From Streptomyces sp. XM4193 (lineage in GTDB: Bacteria; Actinomycetota; Actinomycetes; Streptomycetales; Streptomycetaceae): 64,000 nt of DNA. The stretch lies in NCBI RefSeq assembly GCF_023072595.1, contig NZ_JALLGK010000002.1, positions 682,001 to 746,000 of the forward strand. The letters run 5' to 3'. This document shows, piece after piece, positions 57,301 to 64,000 of this stretch (the first letter of the stretch is position 1; every line of letters starts with the position of its first letter). A program made the translations under genes and the position numbers. Below the pieces are notes generated by a model. It saw only the letters and a program-made list of their open reading frames with translations, made no database searches and was not told the origin of the DNA.

Positions 57301-58947
57301 TACCCGTGGGTCGCCAAGACCCGGCACTCCACTCCGGGCGTCGGGCTGATCTCCCCGCCCCCGCACCACGACATCTACTCGATCGAGGACCTGGCACAGC
57401 TGATCCACGATCTGAAGAACGCCAACCCGCGGGCCCGCATCCACGTGAAGCTGGTCTCCGAGGTCGGCGTCGGCACGGTCGCGGCGGGCGTCTCCAAGGC
57501 GCACGCGGACGTCGTGCTCGTCTCCGGCCACGACGGCGGTACGGGCGCCTCGCCGCTCACCTCGCTCAAGCACGCGGGCGGCCCCTGGGAGCTGGGCCTG
57601 GCCGAGACCCAGCAGACGCTGCTGCTCAACGGATTGCGCGACCGTATCGTCGTGCAGACCGACGGCCAGCTGAAGACCGGCCGGGACGTGATGATCGCGG
57701 CGCTGCTGGGCGCCGAGGAGTACTGCTTCGCCACCGCCCCGCTGGTCGTCTCCGGCTGCGTGATGATGCGCGTGTGCCATCTGGACACCTGTCCGGTCGG
57801 CATCGCCACCCAGAACCCCGTCCTGCGGGAGCGCTACAGCGGCAAGGCCGAATTCGTCGTCAACTACTTCGAGTTCATCGCCGAGGAGGTGCGCGAGCTG
57901 CTCGCCGAGCTCGGGTTCCGCACCCTCGACGAGGCCGTCGGCCACGCCGAGCACCTGGACGTCTCGCGCGCCGTGGACCACTGGAAGGCGCAGGGCCTGG
58001 ACCTCTCGCCGCTGCTGCACGTGCCCGATCTGCCCGAGGGCGCGGTGCGCCACCAGGTGGTCGAGCAGGACCACAGCCTGGAGAAGGCGCTGGACAACCA
58101 GCTGATCAAGCTGGCCTCGGACGCGCTGGCGGCCGAGACCGTCGAGCAGGCGCAGCCGGTGCGTGCGCAGATCGACATCCGCAACATCAACCGGACGGTC
58201 GGCACCATGCTCGGCCACGAGGTGACCCGGAAGTTCGGCGGCGCCGGACTGCCCGACGACACCATCGACATCACCTTCACCGGTTCGGCCGGGCAGTCCT
58301 TCGGCGCCTTCCTCCCGCGCGGCGTGACGCTGCGGCTGGAGGGCGACGCCAACGACTACGTCGGCAAGGGCCTCTCCGGCGGCCGGGTGGTGGTGCGTCC
58401 CGACCGCGGCGCGGACCACCTCGCCGAGTTCTCGACGATCGCGGGCAACACCCTGGCCTACGGCGCCACCGGCGGCGAGCTGTTCCTGCGCGGTCGCGTC
58501 GGTGAGCGGTTCTGTGTGCGCAACTCCGGTGCGCTGGTGGTCTCCGAGGGTGTGGGCGACCACGGCTGCGAGTACATGACCGGCGGCGCCGCCGTCGTGC
58601 TCGGCGAGACCGGGCGCAACTTCGCGGCCGGAATGTCGGGCGGCACCGCGTACGTCGTCGACCTCGACCCGGACAACGTCAACCGCGAGCTCGCCACCGC
58701 CGTCGAGCAGCTCGACGCGGACGACCTGGACTGGCTGCACGACGTGGTGCGCCGCCACCTGGAGGAGACCGGATCGACCGTCGCCGAGAAGCTGCTCGCC
58801 GACTGGGGCTCCGCCGGCAAGCGGTTCAGGAAGGTCGTACCGCCCACCTACAAGGCCGTGCTCGCCGCCAAGGACGCCGCCGAGCGAGCGGGACTCTCCG
58901 AGTCCGAGACCCACAAGCAGATGATGGAGGCGGCGACCAATGGCTGA
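54376..58947 (+). CDS. gltB: Glutamate synthase large subunit
   Basis: 1523 residues. A 24-residue propeptide precedes the class II glutaminase nucleophile Cys25 (EHDACGVGF), which gives full-length N-terminal amidotransferase, central, FMN-binding synthase ([33 protein letters not shown]) and GXGXG beta-helix domains. The 3Fe-4S cysteines are C1128, C1134 and C1139 ([12 protein letters not shown]). It makes two glutamates from glutamine and 2-oxoglutarate with GltD. ATG 54376 has GGGAGAG before it; an in-frame ATG at 54316 would lengthen the propeptide and lacks a good ribosome-binding site. Confidence 0.97.
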   Translation: MRSASTAAHPAKQGLYDPRYEHDACGVGFVATLTGEASHQLVQQALTVLRNLEHRGATGSEPDSGDGAGILLQVPDAFLREAVSFALPEPGAYAVGIGFLPADESEAAEAVSRIETIVAEEGLAVLGWREVPVAPELLGNGARATMPAFRQLFLADAASAAPREGIALDRAAFVVRKRVEREVDVYFPSLSARTIVYKGMLTTGQLEPFFPDLSDRRLGSAIALVHSRFSTNTFPSWPLAHPFRFVAHNGEINTVQGNRNWMRARESQLGSDLFGEGELERIFPICTPGASDSASFDEVLELLHLGGRSLPHSVLMMVPEAWENHDSMSPARHAFYRYHSTMMEPWDGPACVTFTDGTQVGAVLDRNGLRPGRYWVTDDGLVVLGSEVGVLDIDPAKVVRKGRLQPGRMFLVDTAEHRIIEDDEIKSGLAAEHPYQDWLAAGLTELADLPEREHIVHTHASVTRRQQTFGYTEEELRILLAPMAKAGAEPIGSMGTDSPIAALSDRPRLLFDYFTQLFAQVTNPPLDAIREELVTSLISPLGPAGNLLEPTAASCRSVTLPFPVIDNDELAKLIHINADGDRPEMKAATLSGLYRVSGGGEALAARIAEICQEADAALASGARLIVLSDRHSDAEHAPIPSLLLTSAVHHHLIRTKKRTQVGLLVEAGDVREVHHVALLIGYGAAAVNPYLAMESVEDLVRAGTFLPEGTEPEAAIRNLIKALGKGVLKVMSKMGISTVASYRGAQVFEAIGLDPSFVDTYFHGTTTKIGGAGLEVVAKEVAARHAKAYPVSGISPAHRRLEIGGEYQWRREGEPHLFDPDTVFRLQHSTRERRYDIFKQYTSRVDEQSERLMTLRGLFRLSGDRPSVPIEEVEPVSEIVKRFSTGAMSYGSISQEAHETLAIAMNQLGGKSNTGEGGEDSERLYDPARRSSIKQVASGRFGVTSEYLVNSDDIQIKMAQGAKPGEGGQLPGHKVYPWVAKTRHSTPGVGLISPPPHHDIYSIEDLAQLIHDLKNANPRARIHVKLVSEVGVGTVAAGVSKAHADVVLVSGHDGGTGASPLTSLKHAGGPWELGLAETQQTLLLNGLRDRIVVQTDGQLKTGRDVMIAALLGAEEYCFATAPLVVSGCVMMRVCHLDTCPVGIATQNPVLRERYSGKAEFVVNYFEFIAEEVRELLAELGFRTLDEAVGHAEHLDVSRAVDHWKAQGLDLSPLLHVPDLPEGAVRHQVVEQDHSLEKALDNQLIKLASDALAAETVEQAQPVRAQIDIRNINRTVGTMLGHEVTRKFGGAGLPDDTIDITFTGSAGQSFGAFLPRGVTLRLEGDANDYVGKGLSGGRVVVRPDRGADHLAEFSTIAGNTLAYGATGGELFLRGRVGERFCVRNSGALVVSEGVGDHGCEYMTGGAAVVLGETGRNFAAGMSGGTAYVVDLDPDNVNRELATAVEQLDADDLDWLHDVVRRHLEETGSTVAEKLLADWGSAGKRFRKVVPPTYKAVLAAKDAAERAGLSESETHKQMMEAATNG

Positions 58948-60418
58948 CCCCAAGGGCTTCCTGAACATCGACCGCGAGGTCGCCCCGACCCGTCCGGTCG
59001 AGGAGCGGGTCAAGGACTGGAACGAGGTCTACCAGCCCGGCTCCCTGCTGCCCATCATCAGCAAGCAGGCCAGCCGCTGCATGGACTGCGGCATCCCGTT
59101 CTGCCACAACGGCTGTCCGCTGGGGAACCTCATCCCCGAGTGGAACGACTTCGCCTACCGGGAGGACTGGTCGGCCGCCAGCGAGCGGCTGCACGCGACC
59201 AACAACTTCCCGGAGTTCACCGGCCGGCTCTGCCCCGCGCCGTGCGAGTCGGCGTGTGTGCTGGCGATCAACCAGCCCGCGGTGACCATCAAGAACGTCG
59301 AGGTCTCGATCATCGACAAGGCGTGGGACAACGGGGACGTCACCCCGCAGCCGCCCGAGCGGCTCTCCGGCAAGACCGTGGCCGTGGTGGGGTCCGGCCC
59401 CGCCGGCCTGGCCGCCGCCCAGCAGCTGACCCGGGCCGGCCACACCGTCGTCGTCTTCGAACGGGCCGACCGGCTCGGCGGGTTGCTGCGGTACGGCATC
59501 CCCGAGTTCAAGATGGAGAAGGTGCACATCAACCGCCGCATCGAGCAGATGCGCGCCGAGGGCACCAAGTTCCGCACCGGAGTCGAGATCGGCACCGATC
59601 TGACCGCGAGCGACCTGCGGCGGCGCTACGACGCCGTGGTGATCGCGGCCGGTTCCACCATCGCGCGCGAACTGCCGGTCGACGGCCGCGAGTTGAACGG
59701 CATCCACCAGGCGATGGAGTACCTGCCGCTGGCCAACAAGGTCCAGGAGGGCGACTACGTCACCTCGCCGATCAGCGCCGAGGACAAGCACGTCGTGGTC
59801 ATCGGCGGCGGTGACACCGGCGCGGACTGCGTCGGCACCGCGCACCGTCAGGGCGCCAGGTCCGTCACGCAGCTGGAGATCATGCCCCGGCCCGGCGAGG
59901 ACCGCGCTCCGAACCAGCCGTGGCCGACGTTCCCGATGCTCTACAAGGTGACCTCCGCGCACGAGGAGGGCGGCGAGCGGGTCTACTCCGTCTCGACCAC
60001 CCGCTTCGAGGGCACCGAGCCCGAGGAGGGCGAGGCGGTCGGCAACGTCCGCGCGCTCCACCTGGTCGAGGTCGAGTTCGTGGACGGCAAGCTCGAGCAG
60101 AAGCCCGGCACCGAGCGGGCGATCCCGGCCGACCTGGTCACGCTCGCGATGGGCTTCGTCGGCATGGACCGGGAGAACGGCATGGTCGAGCAGTTCGGCC
60201 TGGACCTGGACGAGCGCGGCAACGTCGCCCGCGACGCCGACTACGCCACCAACGTCGACGGCGTCTTCGTCGCCGGTGACGCCGGCCGCGGCCAGTCGCT
60301 CATCGTCTGGGCCATCGCCGAGGGCCGCAGCGCGGCGCGGGGCGTGGACCGCTTCCTCTCCGGTGCCAGCTCGCTGCCCGCACCGGTCGCCCCGACGGAC
60401 CGATCGCTGACGGTCTGA
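58940..60418 (+). CDS. gltD: Glutamate synthase small subunit
   Basis: 492-residue NADPH-dependent flavoprotein that feeds electrons to GltB. Two N-terminal Cys clusters ([17 protein letters not shown] and [10 protein letters not shown]) bind 4Fe-4S centres. The FAD fold is [15 protein letters not shown], the NADPH fold [14 protein letters not shown], and the C-terminal [19 protein letters not shown] contacts FAD. ATG 58940 overlaps gltB by 8 nt. A hairpin follows. Confidence 0.97.
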   Translation: MADPKGFLNIDREVAPTRPVEERVKDWNEVYQPGSLLPIISKQASRCMDCGIPFCHNGCPLGNLIPEWNDFAYREDWSAASERLHATNNFPEFTGRLCPAPCESACVLAINQPAVTIKNVEVSIIDKAWDNGDVTPQPPERLSGKTVAVVGSGPAGLAAAQQLTRAGHTVVVFERADRLGGLLRYGIPEFKMEKVHINRRIEQMRAEGTKFRTGVEIGTDLTASDLRRRYDAVVIAAGSTIARELPVDGRELNGIHQAMEYLPLANKVQEGDYVTSPISAEDKHVVVIGGGDTGADCVGTAHRQGARSVTQLEIMPRPGEDRAPNQPWPTFPMLYKVTSAHEEGGERVYSVSTTRFEGTEPEEGEAVGNVRALHLVEVEFVDGKLEQKPGTERAIPADLVTLAMGFVGMDRENGMVEQFGLDLDERGNVARDADYATNVDGVFVAGDAGRGQSLIVWAIAEGRSAARGVDRFLSGASSLPAPVAPTDRSLTV

Positions 60419-60481
60419 CACCCCGGCGCCCCGCCTTCCGAGCGGGGCCCACACACCCGTACGACGCAGTACGGAACACCG

Positions 60482-60524
60482 CCGCGGCGTTCGCCCTCAC
60501 CCCGACCGAGGGCGGGCGCCGCGG
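60482..60524 (+). terminator. Terminator after gltD
   Basis: CCGCGGCG (60482-60489) pairs with CGCCGCGG (60517-60524), and within it CGCCCTC (60492-60498) pairs with GAGGGCG (60508-60514). It lies about 65 bp after gltD in the 313-bp interval 60419-60731. Confidence 0.75.
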
Positions 60525-60677
60525 TTCCGTGCGTCCGCGTCCGCAGCCGCAGCAACGCCGCGGGAGAGCCGCCGGAGCGGCCGGGAGCGCAGCCGGGGGA
60601 GCGGTACGGGCAGGGCTCCGTGTGCGGGGCGAACAGCGGTGCGCCGAGGGCCGGTCGAAAAAAATCTCCGCTCGTGC

Positions 60678-60704
60678 GGAACCGGTCCGGGACCCCTCCC
60701 GTCA
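60678..60704 (+). promoter_or_regulatory. Possible ECF-type promoter of the lipoprotein gene
   Basis: GGAACC (60678-60683), a 17-bp spacer and GTCA (60701-60704) resemble the GGAAC/GTC elements of SigE-like ECF promoters. Transcription would begin near 60711, leaving a short leader with the strong AAGGAGG ribosome-binding site. Confidence 0.35.
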
Positions 60705-60731
60705 CATCGGCAACCCCCACAAGGAGGCAAC

Positions 60732-61253
60732 ATGCGACGAGGTACGACGGTATTCGCCCTGCTGACGGCCACTGCGCTGGCGGCTGTGGGTTGCGCGAGC
60801 GACGACCAGACCGTGCAGACCGGCAGCCAGGGCGGTGACAAGAAGAACGAGCAGAAGGACGAGCAGCAGGACGAGCTCACGCCGTTCGAGAAGCGCGCCT
60901 CGGCGATCCTCGCCAAGTGGCCGCAGAAGGTGGCACCCGCCGAGCGGAGCAACGACCTGTTGCCGCTGGAGGGCGTGAAGCCCGCCGACTCCGACAGCAC
61001 CAGCCTCAAGGTGAACGTGGGACACGGCAGTTGCGACGCCGACTTCGGCACGCACCTGCAGGAGACCGGCAAGGTCATCCTCGTGTCCGGCTGGGCCAAG
61101 GAGGACAAGAAGGCCGACTTCTGCACCGAGCAGGTGGTCAGTGATGAGGTCACGGTGAAGCTCAAGGAGAAGCTGGGCGACCGCGAGATCATCGACGCGG
61201 CCACCGGCAAGCCGGTGAAGATCACCGAGGAGGGCAAGGGCTCCCACCGGTGA
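60732..61253 (+). CDS. Secreted lipoprotein of unknown function
   Basis: 173 residues. A lipoprotein signal ends LAAVGC with the lipidated Cys21; a charged linker rich in Lys, Glu, Asp and Gln (about 22-55) is followed by a domain of about 110 residues with two Cys (GSCDADF and ADFCTEQ). I do not recognise the domain. AAGGAGGCAAC before ATG 60732 is a perfect ribosome-binding site. A terminator directly follows, so it is transcribed alone. It should depend on Lgt and LspA. Confidence 0.82.
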   Translation: MRRGTTVFALLTATALAAVGCASDDQTVQTGSQGGDKKNEQKDEQQDELTPFEKRASAILAKWPQKVAPAERSNDLLPLEGVKPADSDSTSLKVNVGHGSCDADFGTHLQETGKVILVSGWAKEDKKADFCTEQVVSDEVTVKLKEKLGDREIIDAATGKPVKITEEGKGSHR

Positions 61254-61268
61254 GTGAACGGGCGTCAT

Positions 61269-61305
61269 GGCGTTGGGGCGGTGCATCGTGCACCGCCCCA
61301 ACGCC
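61269..61305 (+). terminator. Terminator after the lipoprotein gene
   Basis: A perfect 17-bp inverted repeat (61269-61285 and 61289-61305, loop TCG) begins 15 bp after the stop and is followed by GTTTG. Confidence 0.9.
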
Positions 61306-61533
61306 GTTTGCGCACCGGGCGGATGGCCCGGCACGCGGCGCACGGCCGTGTCCGGGCGGGCCCGTGCGCCGTCCGCCGGCGGTCGGACGTTCCGACATTG
61401 GTCGGGTGAATGACGGTGCCGATCCGTGATGTCTCGGCCTGGATGGCTCAGTGTGGGCGCTGTCAGAATCGCGGTCGGGACCCGGTCGGGGCCCGACCCC
61501 GAGCAGCCCAGCGCAGCCTAGGAGAGCCGGCAG

Positions 61534-62799
61534 ATGAAAAAGCGCGTGATCGCCGTCAGTGTGGTCCTGTCCTTCGCGGCGGTCGCCTGCGGCAGCGGTG
61601 GCGGATCCGACGGCGGCGACCGAGCCCTGACGGTCTGGATCATGGAGGGCACCAACCCGGACTCCAAGCCGTTCTTCTCCGAGGTGTCCAAGGCGTTCAA
61701 GAAGGAGACCGGGGCCGAGCTCAAGGTGCAGTACGTGCCCTGGCCGGACGCACACGACAAGTTCACCAAGGCGATGGCCGGCGGCACCACCCCCGATGTG
61801 GCGGAGGTCGGCTCGACCTGGACCGCGGAGTTCGCGGAGGCCGGAGCCCTCGCCGACATCGGTGACCGGGTCGACGAAGCCGGGCTGGACAAGGACCTCG
61901 TCGAGGGCCTGAAGACCGCCGGCACCTACGACGACAAGCTCTACGGCATGCCCTGGTACGCGGGGGTGCGCTCGCTGGTCTACCGCAAGGACGTGTTCGA
62001 GAAGCACGATCTGAAGGCGCCCACCACCTGGAAGGAACTCCAGGACGTCGCCACCGAGTTGGGCGAGAAGGAACCGGACATGATCCCGTTCCCGGTGGTC
62101 GGCGACAACGAGTACATCCTCGACGCCTTCGTCTGGGGCGCCGGCGGCGAGCTTGCCACCGAGAAGGACGGCGACTGGAAGGCCGCGATCAACAGCCCGA
62201 AGTCGATCAAGGGCATCGAGTTCTACACCGAGCTGGCGACCGAGCACAAGACGTCGACCAAGGCGGCGACCACCTGGAACGAGGCCAACCTCGTCGACAA
62301 CATCACCAACGGCAAGGTCGCCATGGCCGTCTCGGGCAGCTGGACCCCGGCCACCATCGTGGCCGACGCCCCCGAGCTGAAGGGCAAGCTCGCCTCCGCG
62401 CCCATCCCCGGCCCCGACGGCGGAATGAGTCCCTCCTTCCTCGGCGGCTCCCACCTGGGGCTCTTCAACGAGTCCGAGAACCAGGACCTCGGTTGGGAAC
62501 TCATCAAGCTGCTCAGCACGGGCGGCTTCGCCGAGAAGTGGGGCGAGCAGTCCGGCTACTTCCCCGGACAGACCTCGCTGGTGGAGAAGGTCGAGAAGGA
62601 CGGCGACGCCCTGGCCGCTCCGTTCGCCAAGCAGATGATCGAGGCGGGCGCCACCGTCCCGGTCACCCCCGCCTACGGCGAGATCCAGGGCAAGAAGACG
62701 CTCGCCCAGATGCTCCAGTCGATCCTCTCCGGCAAGAAGAGCGTCAAGCAGGCCGCGGACGACGCCGCCAAGGACATGGACAAGACCTTTGGCAACTGA
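61534..62799 (+). CDS. Extracellular sugar-binding lipoprotein of an ABC transporter
   Basis: 421 residues. The lipobox ends AAVAC (Cys19). The family 1 solute-binding fold is clear: LTVWIMEGTNPDSKPF, FTKAMAGGTTPDVAEVGSTW, GMPWYAGVRSLVYRKDVF and MAVSGSWTP. Such proteins bind mono- or oligosaccharides for CUT1-type importers. Two permease genes follow with overlapping starts. A possible -10 CAGAAT is at 61464-61469. The ATPase is not adjacent in the window; Streptomyces often uses a shared MsiK. The sugar is not predictable. Confidence 0.93.
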   Translation: MKKRVIAVSVVLSFAAVACGSGGGSDGGDRALTVWIMEGTNPDSKPFFSEVSKAFKKETGAELKVQYVPWPDAHDKFTKAMAGGTTPDVAEVGSTWTAEFAEAGALADIGDRVDEAGLDKDLVEGLKTAGTYDDKLYGMPWYAGVRSLVYRKDVFEKHDLKAPTTWKELQDVATELGEKEPDMIPFPVVGDNEYILDAFVWGAGGELATEKDGDWKAAINSPKSIKGIEFYTELATEHKTSTKAATTWNEANLVDNITNGKVAMAVSGSWTPATIVADAPELKGKLASAPIPGPDGGMSPSFLGGSHLGLFNESENQDLGWELIKLLSTGGFAEKWGEQSGYFPGQTSLVEKVEKDGDALAAPFAKQMIEAGATVPVTPAYGEIQGKKTLAQMLQSILSGKKSVKQAADDAAKDMDKTFGN

Positions 62800-63781
62800 G
62801 GCACCCGCACCGCGCCGCCCACGCCCCACCGAAACCACCGGGAAGCAGTCCCGGCCATCGCTGCCGCCCGCCGCCGCCCGACGTGCCCGGCGGCGGGCCG
62901 GGGCGCCCTGGCTGCTGCTGGCGCCCGCGCTGCTCGCGGTCGCGGGACTGCTGCTGTGGCCGCTGGCCCGCGTGCTGTGGATGTCCGTGCAGGACTACGG
63001 GCTCCCGGAGATCGTCAGCGGCGACACCAACTACGTCGGCCTGGACAACTACACCGAGATCCTCGGCGACGCCTATCTGTGGCAGACCGTGCTGCCCAAC
63101 ACCCTCGGCTTCGCGTTCGCCTGCGTCGCGCTGACCGTCGTACTGGGAACGCTGGTCGCGCTGCTGCTCCAGCGGCTCGGGCCGTTGTGGCGGACGATCA
63201 CGGGCAGCGCCATCATGATGGCCTGGGCCATGCCCGCGGTGACCGGCACCTATGTGTGGATCTGGCTCTTCGACCCGCTCAGCGGGGCGGTGGTCGGCGG
63301 TCTGGAGGGTCTCGGGATGGTCGAGGCCGGAGAGACCAACTGGTTCACCAGCCGACTCGGGTTCTACGCCATCGCCACCCTGAACGTCGTCCACCACAGC
63401 TTCCCGTTCGTCGCCATCACGGTCTTCGCCGGGCTGCTGACCATCCCCAGGGAACTGCACGAGGCCGCGATCGTCGACGGGGCGAACGCCTGGCAGCGCT
63501 TCTGGTCCATCACGGTGCCGACCATCAAGCCGGTCTTCATGGTCGTGATCATCCTGTCGACCATCTGGGACTTCAAGGTCTTCGTGCAGCTCTATCTGAT
63601 GCCCGGCGGCAGCGGCGCCAACCGGGAAGTGCTCAACCTCGGCGTCTGGTCCTACGTGGAGTCCTTCGCCCAGCGCCAGTACGGGATGGGTTCGGCGATC
63701 GCCGTACTGCTGACCCTGCTGCTGCTCGGCGTCACCGTCGTCTACATCCGGACGCTCTTCAAAGAGAGCGAGGAGCTGTGA
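62789..63781 (+). CDS. Carbohydrate ABC transporter permease (MalF type)
   Basis: 330 residues with six membrane helices after a basic N-terminal tail of about 40 residues. The EAA loop ELHEAAIVDGANAWQRFWSI with its following TVPTIKP is typical of CUT1 permeases. The apparent start is TTG 62789, overlapping the binding-protein gene by 11 nt; no ATG or GTG occurs in frame before the first helix. Its stop overlaps the next permease GTG (GTGA). Confidence 0.92.
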   Translation: MATEAPAPRRPRPTETTGKQSRPSLPPAAARRARRRAGAPWLLLAPALLAVAGLLLWPLARVLWMSVQDYGLPEIVSGDTNYVGLDNYTEILGDAYLWQTVLPNTLGFAFACVALTVVLGTLVALLLQRLGPLWRTITGSAIMMAWAMPAVTGTYVWIWLFDPLSGAVVGGLEGLGMVEAGETNWFTSRLGFYAIATLNVVHHSFPFVAITVFAGLLTIPRELHEAAIVDGANAWQRFWSITVPTIKPVFMVVIILSTIWDFKVFVQLYLMPGGSGANREVLNLGVWSYVESFAQRQYGMGSAIAVLLTLLLLGVTVVYIRTLFKESEEL

Positions 63782-64000
63782 CCACCACGAGCGCCCTCAC
63801 CCCCGCCAACCCGCCCGCCGACGCCGAGGGTTCCCCGCCGGGAGACCGCGGCAGGCGGCGGGCGGCGAAACCGGCCCCGCGCTCGCCGCTGGGCCGTGTC
63901 GGCAACGCCGTTGCCGTCACGGTGCTGCTGGTCTTCACCGTGCTGCCCGTCTACTGGATGGTCACCACCGCCTTCGATCCGCGGGCCAACTCGCGCGGCA
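63778..64000 (+). CDS. Carbohydrate ABC transporter permease (MalG type), N-terminal part
   Basis: Starts at GTG 63778, overlapping the previous stop by 4 nt, and runs off the window after 74 codons. A basic, Pro/Ala-rich tail of about 44 residues leads to the first membrane helix and then LPVYWMVTTAFDP, typical of the start of MalG-type permeases. It completes the membrane part of the sugar importer with the preceding gene. Confidence 0.88.
   Translation, partial: MTTTSALTPANPPADAEGSPPGDRGRRRAAKPAPRSPLGRVGNAVAVTVLLVFTVLPVYWMVTTAFDPRANSRG

Noticed and set aside
55300..59013. 1237-codon open frame antisense to gltB
   Set aside because: Shadow frame from GC bias; gltB is full length with all motifs.

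Overview
The window is high-GC, densely coded DNA with GTG and even TTG starts, many 1-, 4- and 8-nt start/stop overlaps, and several promoters whose -10 lies 6-8 nt before the start codon (probable leaderless transcripts). Gene content and order (end of the dcw cluster with sepF, a YggT gene and divIVA; ileS; a histone-H1/DksA fusion; lspA; rluD; dnaE; a split his-trp supercluster with trpM; lgt; gltBD) point to the conserved core of a Streptomyces (or very close relative) chromosome. I see no phage, IS element, CRISPR array, tRNA or rRNA gene.

Layout: 1-1767 is the end of the division cluster (sepF partial, YggT protein, divIVA) closed by a strong terminator. 1791-5269 is ileS on the minus strand behind a T-box leader; its HIGH motif is changed to G-A-H-H. 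5460-8019 carries ddbA, lspA and rluD. 8146-17687 is a mixed stretch: MscS channel, dienelactone-hydrolase-like protein, Ser/Thr kinase, CopD-like membrane protein, PhoD-type phosphatase with a possible PHO box, a small secreted protein, a membrane-anchored DsbA-like protein and an unrecognised membrane protein. 17932-30184 holds dnaE, a tiny basic protein, a NYN-domain protein, an ABC exporter pair, a His-rich-tailed membrane protein, a YbaK deacylase, a LON-N-domain protein and a large repeat-rich membrane-anchored protein.

30336-36105 is the his operon hisD-hisC-hisB-(51-aa membrane protein)-hisH-priA-ridA-hisF with coupled starts. After an intergenic array of 14 perfect 7-bp repeats and two unrelated genes, 38196-45362 continues with hisI-trpE-TIGR02234-HGxxPAAW protein-DUF2752 protein and trpC-trpM-trpB-trpA. 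There is no trpF, as expected if PriA serves both the histidine and tryptophan pathways. hisG, hisE, trpD and trpG are not in the window.

45555-51614 is a minus-strand transport-and-sensing block: a DUF485/ActP-type symporter pair, then a kinase, LytTR regulator, small membrane protein and second SSS symporter joined by 4-nt overlaps. This resembles the LytS/LytTR pyruvate- or acetate-responsive modules of other bacteria, but the kinase has no membrane domain. 51968-53861 is a second DsbA-like protein and lgt. 54376-60418 is gltB-gltD behind a long leader with inverted repeats. 60732-64000 is a lipoprotein with a possible ECF-type promoter, followed by a carbohydrate ABC transporter (binding protein and two permeases, the second cut by the window end).

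The best leads beyond routine annotation are the GAHH-type IleRS, the kinase/LytTR/symporter relay with its soluble kinase, the repeat arrays at 36203, 28398 and 12066, and the candidate PHO box at the leaderless PhoD promoter.
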